A stretch of DNA of 64,000 bases, taken from Nocardioides sp. zg-1230 (GTDB lineage Bacteria > Actinomycetota > Actinomycetes > Propionibacteriales > Nocardioidaceae). Made by a program: the position numbers and the translations under genes. Within the stretch, counting starts at the first letter, position 1; each line of letters opens with the position of its first letter. Below, in pieces: positions 14,458 to 23,314 of the stretch. The DNA lies in contig NZ_JABJQZ010000002.1 of the NCBI RefSeq assembly GCF_013155335.1, positions 558,001 through 622,000 of the forward strand. The letters are read 5' to 3'. Below the pieces are notes generated by a model, which saw nothing but the letters and a program-made list of their open reading frames with translations, had not been told where the DNA came from and ran no database searches.

Positions 14458-16974
14458 ATGAACCACCGCAGGCGTACGTCAGTCCTCACCTCGGCCCTCG
14501 CCCTCGGCCTGCTGGCCGCGGTCGCGCCCGCCGCGGCCGATCCACGCGAGGACCACCCGGTCCGCGAGCAGGAGTCTCGCGACCTCCGCGTCGACCACGC
14601 CCCGGATCCGGGCGCCGGCAAGGCGCTCGACGTCGCCCGGGGCGTCGACCGTGCGTTCCCGCGCCAGACCGTCCTGGAGGAGCCGCCGGCCGACCCGTCC
14701 GACGCCGCGATCAAGCTCGGGCTCGTGCCGTACCACGAGATCGCCCCGAAGCTGAATGAGCTGCAGCAGGCCAGCGACCGGGTCAGTGCCGAGGTCATCG
14801 CCGAGACCGCGCGCGGGCGTGACGTCTACCTGGTCACGGTCACGTCCCCCGAGTCTCCGGGACAGGCCCGGCGTCAGGAGCAGCTGCGTCGGCGCATCGT
14901 GGACCAGGCCGCGCAGGCCACCCGCGACGCGAGCATCGTCAAGGGCTACAAGGCCCCGCTGTTCTTCAACGGCAACATCCACGGCAACGAGTTCGAGGGG
15001 GCCGACGCCAACCTGCGCGTCATCGAGGACCTGGCGACGAGTGACGACCCGGCGGTCGAGTCGCTGCTGGACCGGACCCGTCTCTACTTCGTCGTGACGA
15101 TGAACCCCGACGGCCGGGTGGCCAACACGCGCGCCAACGGCAACGGGTTCGACATGAACCGCGACTTCATCACGGGCAGCCAGCCAGAGGTGCGGGGCGT
15201 GCGCCAGGCGCTGATCGACACCCAGCCCCTCGTGATGCTCGACCTGCACGGGTACGTCAACGGCACGCTCATCGAGCCCACGACACCGCCGCACGGTGAG
15301 AACTACGAGTACGACCTGTTCATCAAGCACGCCTACCCCAACGGTCTCGGGATGGAGGCCGCCGTGAACGGTCTCGGCTACACCCCGGCGAGGGACGGGG
15401 TCCAGCCCGCGGTGATCCCGTTCCGCGACTGGGACGAGGGCTGGGACGACTGGCCGCCGATCTTCACCCCGCAGTACGCCGCCTTCCACGGCACCGTCTC
15501 GCACACCGTCGAGATCCCGCTGCGGGTCAACAACGCCTCCTACAACTTGCCGGTGGACGAGCTGCGCCGGCGGAGCGCCATCAACACCGACGTCGCCGAG
15601 GCGGCCGTCCGCGCCTCCATCGCGTACGCCGACGAGAACCGCGCCGAGCTGATCGCCGATCAAATCGAGATCTTCCGCCGCGGTGCCGCAGGGGAGGAGC
15701 AGCGGGAAGTCACCTCCGACCTGTTCCCCGAGATCGGTCCCGAGGACGTCTACACCACCGACTTCCCCCGCGCCTACGTGATCCCGGCCGGCGCGGACCA
15801 GCGATCGGCCGTCGCCGCAGCCCGGCTCGTCGACCACCTCGTCGCCAACGACGTGGACGTCGCGAGGGCCACGAAGGCGTTCTCGGCCGGAGGGAAGCAG
15901 TACCCCGCCGGCAGCTACGTCGTGGACATGCACCAGCCGAAGCGCGGCCTGGCCAACGTGATCCTCGACGAGGGCTCCGACATCAGTGACCGGGTCGACC
16001 AGATGTACGACATCTCCGGCTGGAGCCTCAGCCTGCTCTGGGGCGCCACCGTGGACACCGTCGAGGACGGTGCTCTCTCCGTCGTGAGCAAGCCGGTCGC
16101 GGTCGCCGACGGCACCGGCAGCGTCGAGGGCAGCGGTCCGCTCGAGCTCCGTCTCGACGACCCGAAGGACGTCGAGGCCCTGAACTACCTCACCGGTACG
16201 GGGACCGAGGTCCAGTGGACGGACCAGGGAACCGTCGTGCTGCCCGCCCCGGACCCCGCTGTCGTGGCGGAGGTCGCCGACCGGTACGGCGTGGTCCTCC
16301 GCGCCGCGGGGAGCACCGGTGGGACGCCGATGGAGGAGACGGTCATCGCGGCTGCGGCTCCGCCGGACGAGCTCTTCGCGTTGGCGGAGATGGGCTTCAC
16401 AGTGCAGCAGGTGTCGACGACGACCCTGAACAGCGGGTTCGACTGGACCGGTGTGGACACCCTGTTCGTCTCCAGCGGGCTGTCGTACGCCGCCCTGACG
16501 CCGCAGGCGCGAGCCGCTTTCACCGCGTTCCTCGAGTCCGGGGGTGGCGTCGTCACGCGAGGCGCCACCGGCGCCACGTTCAACCAGGCCGCCGGGCTCC
16601 TCGTGGCCTCCCGGGTCGCCGGCAGGCCCGACGCGAACGGCGTCGTACGCGTCGACAACTCCGGCGGTCCGCTCACCGACCGAGCGACCCCGCACACCTT
16701 CGTCAGCGCTCCGTCCTGGTTCACCGGGCTCGGCAGCGACGTGACCGTCGAGCAGACCTACAGCATCGACGGCCCCCTGGTCTCGGGGCACTGGCGGGCA
16801 AGGCCCGACGGCACGGGCGGCCCCGAGGCCGCGCGTGGTCAGGCCGTGGTGGTCCGGGGCGAGGACGAGACCGGTGCCGGCGTGGTGCTGTTCGGCAGCG
16901 AACCGCTGTACCGGGCCCACCCCAAGGGTCAGTACGCCCTCGTCGGACGGGCGCTCGTCTGGTCCACCCTCTAG
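14458..16974 (+). CDS. Secreted M14-family zinc carboxypeptidase (838 aa)
   Basis: A GGGGAGA site lies 4 nt before the ATG. The signal peptide MNHRRRTSVLTSALALGLLA...AAAD predicts cleavage after about residue 28. The zinc ligands are His175 and Glu178 in NIHGNEFEG and His264 in LDLHGYVNG; the likely general base is Glu352 in HTVEIPL. The metallopeptidase domain runs to about residue 400. The rest is a large Gly- and Asp-rich beta region typical of the long actinobacterial members, ending close to the stop without an anchor. Extracellular digestion of peptides is the expected role. Confidence 0.88.
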   Translation: MNHRRRTSVLTSALALGLLAAVAPAAADPREDHPVREQESRDLRVDHAPDPGAGKALDVARGVDRAFPRQTVLEEPPADPSDAAIKLGLVPYHEIAPKLNELQQASDRVSAEVIAETARGRDVYLVTVTSPESPGQARRQEQLRRRIVDQAAQATRDASIVKGYKAPLFFNGNIHGNEFEGADANLRVIEDLATSDDPAVESLLDRTRLYFVVTMNPDGRVANTRANGNGFDMNRDFITGSQPEVRGVRQALIDTQPLVMLDLHGYVNGTLIEPTTPPHGENYEYDLFIKHAYPNGLGMEAAVNGLGYTPARDGVQPAVIPFRDWDEGWDDWPPIFTPQYAAFHGTVSHTVEIPLRVNNASYNLPVDELRRRSAINTDVAEAAVRASIAYADENRAELIADQIEIFRRGAAGEEQREVTSDLFPEIGPEDVYTTDFPRAYVIPAGADQRSAVAAARLVDHLVANDVDVARATKAFSAGGKQYPAGSYVVDMHQPKRGLANVILDEGSDISDRVDQMYDISGWSLSLLWGATVDTVEDGALSVVSKPVAVADGTGSVEGSGPLELRLDDPKDVEALNYLTGTGTEVQWTDQGTVVLPAPDPAVVAEVADRYGVVLRAAGSTGGTPMEETVIAAAAPPDELFALAEMGFTVQQVSTTTLNSGFDWTGVDTLFVSSGLSYAALTPQARAAFTAFLESGGGVVTRGATGATFNQAAGLLVASRVAGRPDANGVVRVDNSGGPLTDRATPHTFVSAPSWFTGLGSDVTVEQTYSIDGPLVSGHWRARPDGTGGPEAARGQAVVVRGEDETGAGVVLFGSEPLYRAHPKGQYALVGRALVWSTL

Positions 16975-16999
16975 GTCGCGTGCCTGGCCCGTACGGCGT

Positions 17000-17446
17000 C
17001 TACGACGCCGTGCGGGGCCACGCCCACGCGGAGCGGAGGATGTAGGCGAGCAGGATCACCTCGACCACGACGCCGAGGCCGTAGAACCACAGCCAGGACC
17101 CGCCGGACAGGTTGAACACCGACACGGGGATGTAGAGCGATGCCACGACGAGGTTGAGCGTGCGGTTCGCCCGGGCCGGCAACGCCGTGGACAGCACGAC
17201 CATGAGGGCCGGGATCCCCACGAGCGCGAGCGAGGTGAAGGCGAAGGTCTGGCTGATGTCGAACTCGAAGACGACGCCGGCCAGGATGTCCTCGATGGCG
17301 CCGGGCTTGTAGAGGTGCAGGTGGTCGACGTAGACGTAGAAGAACATGAAACTGGCCCAGGTCGCGGCGAGCCGTGACCTGACCGGCATCGGCGGATCGT
17401 GCAGGGCTGTCGTCGTCTCTGTCGAGGTCATGGTCGAAGTGCTCAC
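17000..17446 (-). CDS. Four-helix membrane protein, DUF6326-like (148 aa)
   Basis: The GTG at 17446 follows a strong GAAGGAAGAGA site, which rejects the longer frame. After a polar Ser/Thr-rich start there are four membrane helices, at about residues 30-48, 63-85, 92-112 and 118-138. The segment FYVYVDHLHLYKPGAIEDILAG after helix 1 is characteristic of a conserved small membrane family in actinobacteria and others. Function unknown. It is convergent with the M14 gene. Confidence 0.75.
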   Translation of the reverse strand: MSTSTMTSTETTTALHDPPMPVRSRLAATWASFMFFYVYVDHLHLYKPGAIEDILAGVVFEFDISQTFAFTSLALVGIPALMVVLSTALPARANRTLNLVVASLYIPVSVFNLSGGSWLWFYGLGVVVEVILLAYILRSAWAWPRTAS

Positions 17447-17629
17447 GGTCTCTTCCTTCTTCTCGGGTCGTTGGTGCCACGATCTCCGGACGGCTGCTCG
17501 GTGCCATCGGTCTGCGGGCACGCCTCTCCGGCCGCTGGGACGGTGGTTCCTCGTCCATTCGGCTGATCTCCGGCTGATCTGGGGTGCCCGTGGGGCGCAC
17601 GATCCGGGGTTCTCACCCACATTGGGAGG

Positions 17630-17833
17630 GTGAGCCATCAGCTGTCCACCACACGCGGCACGGTCGCCGACGCGGCCGCCACGCTCGCCGTGCTGGTGGC
17701 TGGGGCTTCGCTGCTGGCCATGACCGCCCCGCTGGTCTCCGCGCTGGCGGTCGTGCTGACGCTCGCGCTCTACGTCCCGGCGCGCGCTCGTGCCCGTGCG
17801 CGCTCGGTGGGCAGCGGTACGCCGACGGGTTAG
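17630..17833 (+). CDS. Small membrane protein (67 aa)
   Basis: The GTG at 17630 sits directly after GGGAGG, so either the spacing is too short or the transcript is leaderless. One long hydrophobic stretch (about residues 14-48) could form one or two helices, followed by a basic Arg/Ala tail. No family recognised. It ends 11 bp from the convergent hydrolase gene. Confidence 0.4.
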   Translation: MSHQLSTTRGTVADAAATLAVLVAGASLLAMTAPLVSALAVVLTLALYVPARARARARSVGSGTPTG

Positions 17834-17843
17834 CGCGCGAGGG

Positions 17844-18674
17844 CTACGCGCCGCCGACCCATGCCAGCAGCTCCATCTCCTGCGCGTCGCGGGGCCCGAA
17901 GTGGTCGCCGTCCACCCAGACCACCTCCCCGTTGGTCAGGTGCTGCGACCACCACGCTGCATGACTCGGCGGGACCGACGTGTCCTCACGAGCCAGCATC
18001 ACCTTGGTCGGCACCGCGACGTCGCCGATTGCGAAGCCCCATGCGGTGGTCACGGCCAGAAAGTCGTCGACGAAGCCCCACGGGCCCGAGCGAACCCCCT
18101 CGGCGAAGGCTTCCTGCAGCATCTCTCGATAGCCCGGTGTCCCGGACCCGAGGTCGGGCATCCCCGCTCGCACCCAGGCCGCCGCGTCCTCGAACTCGCC
18201 GAGCAGGTACTCCTCGCCGCGCTCGCTGGCCTGTCGCCAGAACGCGCGATCCTCCTCGGTCAGGTCGGCGAGGAAGTCCAGGCCGTCGGCTTCCGGGGGA
18301 GGACCACACACGATCGCTGCGCAGCGGGTCACCCGATCCGTGGCCAGGGCGGCGACGGCGAGCGCGGGAGGTCCTCCGCCGGAGACTCCCGCCACCCCGA
18401 AACGGTCGAGCCCGAAGGCGTCCGCGATGGCGGTCACGTCTGCCGCGGAGTCGGACACGGTGCGCCCGGGTGCGCGGGTCGACTCGCCGTAGCCCGGCCG
18501 GTCGTAGGTGAGCACGCGCAGCCCGGCACGCTCGTAACGGTCGCCCGGGTGACGCAGGTACCGGCTGCCCGGAGTGCCGTGCAGCCAGAAGATCGGACTG
18601 CCGTCAGCGGGCCCCCACTCGCAGACCGCCAGAGCTCGACCATCCCCGGTCGTGACCATCGTCGTCGACTGCAT
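17844..18674 (-). CDS. Alpha/beta hydrolase (276 aa)
   Basis: GGAGGAG lies 6 nt before the ATG. The oxyanion segment is LHGTPGSRYLR, the nucleophile elbow GVSGGGP (Ser about residue 97), an acid lies in the AREDTSVPP region, and the catalytic His is in DGDHFGP near the end. The first strand VCEWGPADGSPIFWLHG is typical of epoxide-hydrolase or esterase-like members. Cytosolic, no signal. Substrate cannot be told from sequence. Confidence 0.88.
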   Translation of the reverse strand: MQSTTMVTTGDGRALAVCEWGPADGSPIFWLHGTPGSRYLRHPGDRYERAGLRVLTYDRPGYGESTRAPGRTVSDSAADVTAIADAFGLDRFGVAGVSGGGPPALAVAALATDRVTRCAAIVCGPPPEADGLDFLADLTEEDRAFWRQASERGEEYLLGEFEDAAAWVRAGMPDLGSGTPGYREMLQEAFAEGVRSGPWGFVDDFLAVTTAWGFAIGDVAVPTKVMLAREDTSVPPSHAAWWSQHLTNGEVVWVDGDHFGPRDAQEMELLAWVGGA

Positions 18675-18738
18675 CAGCGCCTCCTCCGGTGTCTCGAGGA
18701 TAAGCCTCCGCCCCGCTCGCCGGGACGAGAAGTGATCG

Positions 18739-19776
18739 TCAGCGAGCAGGGTCGACGAGCGTGATGCCGGCCGCGGTGGCCTGGTCGAAGGTGGGCAGGA
18801 GTGCCGCGGCCTCGTCGAGACCGATGGTGCGCCCGATCAGCTGGTCGGGCCGGAGCAGGCCCTGCTCGACGAGGGCCAGCATGTCCGGGTAGTCGACGGC
18901 GGCCATCCCGTGGCTGCCCAGCACGTCGAGCTCCCAGCCGATCACCCGGTCCATCGGCACGCGCGGGTGACCGTCGACCGGCGGCAGCAGGCCCACCTGC
19001 ACGTGGCGACCGCGGCGCCGGAGGCTGTGGATCGCGTCGGCGCAGGTCTGCTCGCTGCCCACGGCGTCCACCGCGACGTGGCTCCCGCCGCCCGTGAGGT
19101 CGGCGACGGCGGCCGGGACGTCCGAGCCGTCGGATAGAAGCACGCAGCTCGCGCCGAGGTCCGCGGCCAGGGCGAGGGCGTCGGGGTTGCGGTCAACCGC
19201 GACCACGCGGCATCCCAGCGCGCGGGCGATCATCACCGTGCTGAGTCCCACGCCCCCTGCGCCGAGGACGGTCACCCACTCACCCTCGGTGACGCGGGCA
19301 CGTCCGACGAGGGCGCGGTACGCCGTCGCGAAGCGGCACCCGAGGCCGGCGGCGGTTGCGAAGTCGACCGACTCGGGGAGGGCGATGAGGTTGGTGTCCG
19401 CGGAGTGCAGGGCGACGTGCTCGGCGAAGGATCCCCAGTGGGTGAAGCCCGGCTGCTGCTGGTCGGGGCACACCTGGGCGTTCCCGGACAGGCACCACTC
19501 GCAGCGACCGCACCCGCAGACGAACGGCACCGTCACCCGGTCGCCGACCTTCCACCGGCCGACACAGTCGCCGACCTCCACGACCACGCCGGCCAGCTCG
19601 TGGCCCGGCACGTGCGGGAACGCGATCTCGTCGTGTCCCGCCCACGCGTGCCAGTCGCTCCGGCACATCCCGGTGGCTATGACGCGCACGACCACCCCGC
19701 CGGGCGGACACGCCGGGTCGGCGACCGGCCGGACCGTCGGACGTCCCCGGACTGCATCGATGACCACCGCACGCAC
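18739..19776 (-). CDS. Zinc-dependent alcohol dehydrogenase, MDR family (345 aa)
   Basis: The catalytic zinc site is built from Cys in GMCRSDWHAWAGH and the GHELAG motif. The structural zinc lobe is CGCGRCEWCLSGNAQVC. The Rossmann loop is GAGGVGLS, followed by DRNPDAL, where the Asp favours NAD over NADP. Length and layout fit medium-chain dehydrogenases. The start is a GTG inside a GGGGTG run. Substrate unknown; the neighbours give no pathway clue. Confidence 0.88.
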   Translation of the reverse strand: MRAVVIDAVRGRPTVRPVADPACPPGGVVVRVIATGMCRSDWHAWAGHDEIAFPHVPGHELAGVVVEVGDCVGRWKVGDRVTVPFVCGCGRCEWCLSGNAQVCPDQQQPGFTHWGSFAEHVALHSADTNLIALPESVDFATAAGLGCRFATAYRALVGRARVTEGEWVTVLGAGGVGLSTVMIARALGCRVVAVDRNPDALALAADLGASCVLLSDGSDVPAAVADLTGGGSHVAVDAVGSEQTCADAIHSLRRRGRHVQVGLLPPVDGHPRVPMDRVIGWELDVLGSHGMAAVDYPDMLALVEQGLLRPDQLIGRTIGLDEAAALLPTFDQATAAGITLVDPAR

Positions 19777-19788
19777 CCCGGCATCGTG

Positions 19789-20199
19789 TCACCCGGGCGG
19801 CTCACCCGCCGGTAGCCACAGCTCACCGAGCGGACGGCCGCCGGCACGCCCGATCGCCGCCAGGAGTGGTTCGGCCCAGAGGTGCTCCAGTAGTGCGACG
19901 GCGGCGACCCCGCCCGGCGGCACCGCGTCCGCCAGCGACCACGCCTCGTCGAGGGGCACGTCGGCATCTGTCTCGCCACCTCCGCCGAGGACCTCTGCCG
20001 CGACCTTGCCCAGGTCGGGATCGCTGCCGGGCGGCGGCTCGAGGACCTCGAAGGTCCCGTCGTCGCCGCGCTCGACCAGCAGGACGTCGACCAGTCGTAC
20101 GACGCCGCGCTCGCGCAGCCGGGTGAGCTCGGCCAGCACCTCGCCGGAGAACGACGGCGCCTCGAACCCGACCACCAGGACTTGGACCGGCCCGCTCAC
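19789..20199 (-). CDS. DUF6325-like protein (136 aa)
   Basis: The GTG at 20199 overlaps the stop of the SHOCT gene as GTGA, so I reject the longer frame. The sequence VQVLVVGFEAPSFSGEVLAELTRL...VVRLVDVLLVERGDDG and AWSLADAVPPGGVAAVALLEHLWA resembles the DUF1269/DUF6325 group, in which a ferredoxin-like fold carries a flat Gly-rich middle. Soluble. In related genomes it often sits next to a SHOCT protein, as here. Function unknown. Confidence 0.75.
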   Translation of the reverse strand: MSGPVQVLVVGFEAPSFSGEVLAELTRLRERGVVRLVDVLLVERGDDGTFEVLEPPPGSDPDLGKVAAEVLGGGGETDADVPLDEAWSLADAVPPGGVAAVALLEHLWAEPLLAAIGRAGGRPLGELWLPAGEPPG

Positions 20200-20417
20200 C
20201 GCTCGACCCGCTCCCGCAGCTCGTCGAACTCCTGCTGCGTGAGCACGCCGGCGTCGAGCAGGTGCTGAAGGGCCTCCATCGGGTCCTGCGCGGGCCGGGC
20301 CGACGGCTGCTCGGCGGCAGGCGGGGCGGGCGGCGGCGACGGGTGCGAGGCGGCGTACGCCTGCGCCGGGGTGAAGCGCCCGCCGTAGTAGGGCACGCTG
20401 CCTGTCATCCCGGTCAT
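20196..20417 (-). CDS. SHOCT-domain protein (73 aa)
   Basis: I chose the ATG at 20417; the start at 20408 is also possible and no clear ribosome site decides. The Pro/Ala-rich linker is followed by the C-terminal SHOCT helix pair MEALQHLLDAGVLTQQEFDELRERV, a short oligomerisation module seen at protein ends. The stop overlaps the next start (GTGA), so the two proteins are made together and may bind each other. Confidence 0.8.
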   Translation of the reverse strand: MTGMTGSVPYYGGRFTPAQAYAASHPSPPPAPPAAEQPSARPAQDPMEALQHLLDAGVLTQQEFDELRERVER

Positions 20418-20527
20418 CCGGATCTGTCGCGGCACCAGAACGACCACACGTCGATGATGCCGCACGCGACACCTGTTCCTCTACGGCCGACTGTCGGGCA
20501 GAGCGGACCCGATGGCGGACGGGAGGC

Positions 20528-20899
20528 TCAGCCCGCCGCGGCGTACGCCTCCCGGAGCCACGCGCGGACCTGGTCGTCGACCTGGGCGGCGTCGCGCAGC
20601 TCGAGGTGGTGCATCCACACGTGGCGCGCCGGGTGGGCGACCTCCTTGAAACGGTCGGACGTGACCTCGTGGGGCAGGGCGATCGAGAGCACCGCGGGCA
20701 CGTCGCTGTCGACGTACTGCCCCGGTCGCCAGACGTAGGCGAAACCTCGGCGGCGTCGGAAGGCGACCTGGCTCTTCGTCACCGCCATGGATGCGTCGCC
20801 GATCGTGGACACGGCCTGCTCGACCGCCCGGCACACCGCGAGGCCCGCGGGGAACCCGTCGAAGAGGTCCTCCGGCGCCCGCCCGGCCATCCCCGTCAC
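20528..20899 (-). CDS. DUF5655-like protein (123 aa)
   Basis: The GTG at 20899 overlaps the upstream stop as GTGA. Motifs include EDLFDGFP, VSTIGDASMAVTKSQVAFRRRRGFAYVWRP and, near the end, HVWMHHLELRDAAQVDDQVRAWLREAY, which fits the DUF5655 family of small predicted nucleic-acid-associated or transport proteins. The family's role is not known. It is coupled to the preceding gene. Confidence 0.7.
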   Translation of the reverse strand: MTGMAGRAPEDLFDGFPAGLAVCRAVEQAVSTIGDASMAVTKSQVAFRRRRGFAYVWRPGQYVDSDVPAVLSIALPHEVTSDRFKEVAHPARHVWMHHLELRDAAQVDDQVRAWLREAYAAAG

Positions 20900-21327
20900 C
20901 CCGGCGCGTCCCGCTGCAGCAGGCTGAGCACGGCGCGCGCGGCCGCGTCGGCCGGCCCGACGTCGACGTGCTCCTCCTCCGCCTGCCCGACCTGCACGCG
21001 TACGACGTGCCCGCCCGAGCGCGCGGTCAGGCTGAGGAAGCGCGCGCCGAGGACGTCGAGCAGCTGGTCGAGGCGGGGCAGCCACACCGCCTCGTGGTCC
21101 TCCACGCCGTCGAGTGCCCACTCGGTGGTCCCGTTGAAGGCGAGGACGCGCCCGGCGGCCACGTCGCGCACCTCGATCACCATGTCGCTGACGAGGAAGT
21201 CAGCCTCGTCGAGATCGCGTTCGGGCAGCCAGAACCGGTCGCCGTTGCTCGGCGACCAGGCGAGTCCAGCGTCGTGCAGGCGGCGTGCGAGGTCACGGGA
21301 GATCACCTCGCCAGTGTCGCTCAGCAC
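20896..21327 (-). CDS. Conserved actinobacterial protein, sometimes labelled CpaE-like (143 aa)
   Basis: VISRDLARRLHDAGLAWSPS, DRFWLPERDLDE, FLVSDMVIEVRD and FNGTTEWALD form a pattern I recall from a widespread short actinobacterial protein often mislabelled as pilus assembly CpaE. No Walker motif is present, so it is not a MinD/CpaE ATPase. Soluble. The GTG at 21327 is the best start by frame, but no ribosome site is clear. It forms a GTGA-coupled pair with the DUF5655-like gene and is divergent from the M23 gene. Confidence 0.65.
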   Translation of the reverse strand: MLSDTGEVISRDLARRLHDAGLAWSPSNGDRFWLPERDLDEADFLVSDMVIEVRDVAAGRVLAFNGTTEWALDGVEDHEAVWLPRLDQLLDVLGARFLSLTARSGGHVVRVQVGQAEEEHVDVGPADAAARAVLSLLQRDAPG

Positions 21328-21365
21328 CGGTGGCGCACGCGCGCCCGAGGCTGCAGGGTGTCGTC

Positions 21366-22013
21366 ATGGCGTGGAGAGGGGGCGGTCCGGTGCTGCCGAC
21401 GGTGGACCTGGCCTACCCGTTCGAGGGTCGGTGGCTGACGCAGAACAGCCCCGGAGATCGCGTGCCGAGCCACGGCACCTCCCTGCTCGCCACGTCCTTC
21501 TCGATCGACTTCGTCCCGGTCGACCGGGCGGGTCGCACGGCACCGTTCACGCTGCGGTCGTTGCTGCGTCCCGAGCCGCCGGAGCGGTTCCCGGGGTTCG
21601 GTCGCCCGGTCCTCGCGCCTGCCGAGGGCACGGTCGTCGCTGTGCACGACGAGGAGCCCGACCACGACGCCTACCGAGGGCTGCCGTCCGTGGGGTACGC
21701 CGTCACCCAGCGCCGGCGGTTGGCAGCGGGCTGGCTGGGGCTGGCCGGCAACCACGTCATGGTCGAGACCGTCGACGGCACGGTGGTCGCGGTCTGCCAC
21801 CTGCGACGCGGCAGCGTCCAGGTGGGGCTCGGGCAGCACGTCCGGGTGGGCGAGGTCCTGGGGCGGTGCGGCAGCTCCGGCAACAGCACCGAACCCCACG
21901 TCCACCTGCAGGCGATGGACCACACCGACCCCTCACGGGCGTCCGCCGTCGCCATCAGCTTCGGCGGTGGCCTGCCGCGCAACGGCGACGTCGTCGACGC
22001 GGGGCCAGCGTGA
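21366..22013 (+). CDS. M23-family metallopeptidase (215 aa)
   Basis: The ATG at 21366 begins MAWRGGGPVLPTVDLAYPFEG. The first zinc pair lies in SHGTSLLATSFSIDFV and the HxH motif in EPHVHLQ; the central GNHVMVETVDGTVVAVCHL and GRCGSSGNS loops complete the LytM fold. No signal peptide or membrane helix is visible, unusual for a cell-wall hydrolase, so it may act inside or be released another way. Related short M23 proteins without leaders are common in actinobacteria. Confidence 0.85.
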   Translation: MAWRGGGPVLPTVDLAYPFEGRWLTQNSPGDRVPSHGTSLLATSFSIDFVPVDRAGRTAPFTLRSLLRPEPPERFPGFGRPVLAPAEGTVVAVHDEEPDHDAYRGLPSVGYAVTQRRRLAAGWLGLAGNHVMVETVDGTVVAVCHLRRGSVQVGLGQHVRVGEVLGRCGSSGNSTEPHVHLQAMDHTDPSRASAVAISFGGGLPRNGDVVDAGPA

Positions 22014-22031
22014 CGGGTGGCGCCCGAGCGG

Positions 22032-23291
22032 CTACTGCTCGAGTGCCCGCAGCGCGAGGCCCTGGGCGCGGGAGAACTGGCCGGTCTTCCGTCCCCACTC
22101 CGTCACGTCGGCGTCGCGCAGGCTGGCGAGCTGGTGGGGGTCGCGCTCGAGGTCGTAGAGCTCCCACTCGCCCGCGTCGTGGTGCTCGACGTAGGCGGAC
22201 GAGCCCTCACGGATCATCGACCAGTCGAGGTTCGTGTTCTCGACGAGCAGCCGGCGGCGCCAGCCGGACCAGTCACCCGACCTCAGGGGCTCCAGCATCG
22301 AGCGGCCGTCGAGGTCGCGGCCGGCGTCGGGGTCCAGACCGGCCACGTCGAGCGTCGTGGGCATCAGGTCGACCTGCGACACCAGCGCGTCGACCGTGCG
22401 CGGCTCGACGCCGGGACCGCGGACGGCGAACGGGATGCCCGCCGACTCCTCGTAGGGCTGGGACTTGTGGAAGAGCCGGTGCTCGCCGAGCAGGTAGCCG
22501 TTGTCGGAGACGAAGAAGATCCAGGTGCGCCTGAGCTGGCCGGTCTCCCGCAGGACGTCGAGCACGCTCGCGACCTGGTCGTCGACGTCCTGCAGCTCCT
22601 CGAGCTTGCCTTCGTAGATCCTGCGCATGCGCTGGCGGTCCTGTGGCGGCAGGTCCTGCATCCACGTCGGCTTGTCGCCCATGTCGGCCTCGTTGGAGGC
22701 GGGCGGGTCCCACGCGACGTCGTCGAAGTCGTCGGCGTGCTCGGGGCTCGGCGTGTAGGGCCCGTGGGGCGCCGTGGGCGCGAACACCGCGAACCACGGT
22801 CCGTCGTCCTCGCGGCGCCGGATGAAGCGTCGGAGCCTCTTCGCCGCGAACCGGTCGAACTCGCGCTGCGACGCGACCTGTCGCACGGTGCCGTCGACGT
22901 TCACCCGCGGGTCGTCGATCATGCCGTCGAGCAGCGCGACCCAGCGGTCCCAGCCGGGGGCGACGTACGACGGCTGCTGGGCGAGGCCGTTCATGTACTT
23001 GCCGAAGTAGCCGGTGTCGTAGCCGGCAGCCTTGATCCGGGTGGCGACCGTGTCTCGGTCGTGGCCCTGGGCCACGAACGGCGGATGGGTCATGTTGCTG
23101 TCGCACCCGTGGTTGTGGGGGTAGCGGCTGGTGAGGATCGAGGCGCGTGCCGGCCCGCACAGCGGCATCGCGCTGTAGCCCCGCCGGAAGTGCACCCCCT
23201 TGCGCACCAGGCGCCGCCACGTCCGGTCCATCGACCTCAGCGTGGAACGCATCTGGTCGTCCGTGACGATCCACAGGACGTTGTCGGGCAT
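22032..23291 (-). CDS. Type I sulfatase / alkaline-phosphatase-superfamily hydrolase (419 aa)
   Basis: The ATG at 23291 starts MPDNVLWIVTDDQ, whose Asp11 and Asp12 are metal ligands. The CGPAR sequence at residues 45-49 fits the C-x-P-x-R motif in which Cys45 is turned into formylglycine, the catalytic residue, by a separate maturase. Further support: SRYPHNHG, GYFGKYMNG, TAPHGPYTP and SDNGYLLGEH. No signal peptide, so cytosolic. It is the last gene of the minus-strand acyl-CoA cluster; substrate unknown. Confidence 0.9.
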   Translation of the reverse strand: MPDNVLWIVTDDQMRSTLRSMDRTWRRLVRKGVHFRRGYSAMPLCGPARASILTSRYPHNHGCDSNMTHPPFVAQGHDRDTVATRIKAAGYDTGYFGKYMNGLAQQPSYVAPGWDRWVALLDGMIDDPRVNVDGTVRQVASQREFDRFAAKRLRRFIRRREDDGPWFAVFAPTAPHGPYTPSPEHADDFDDVAWDPPASNEADMGDKPTWMQDLPPQDRQRMRRIYEGKLEELQDVDDQVASVLDVLRETGQLRRTWIFFVSDNGYLLGEHRLFHKSQPYEESAGIPFAVRGPGVEPRTVDALVSQVDLMPTTLDVAGLDPDAGRDLDGRSMLEPLRSGDWSGWRRRLLVENTNLDWSMIREGSSAYVEHHDAGEWELYDLERDPHQLASLRDADVTEWGRKTGQFSRAQGLALRALEQ

Positions 23292-23314
23292 GGCCGACAC
23301 CCTACGCACGCGCG

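Noticed and set aside
14479..16920. Long minus-strand frame opposite the M14 carboxypeptidase
   Set aside because: Low-complexity translation without domains; the plus strand has a signal peptide and zinc ligands.
20896..21327. Pilus assembly protein CpaE
   Set aside because: The resemblance is only to sequences carrying that label; the protein lacks P-loop motifs and no pilus genes are nearby.
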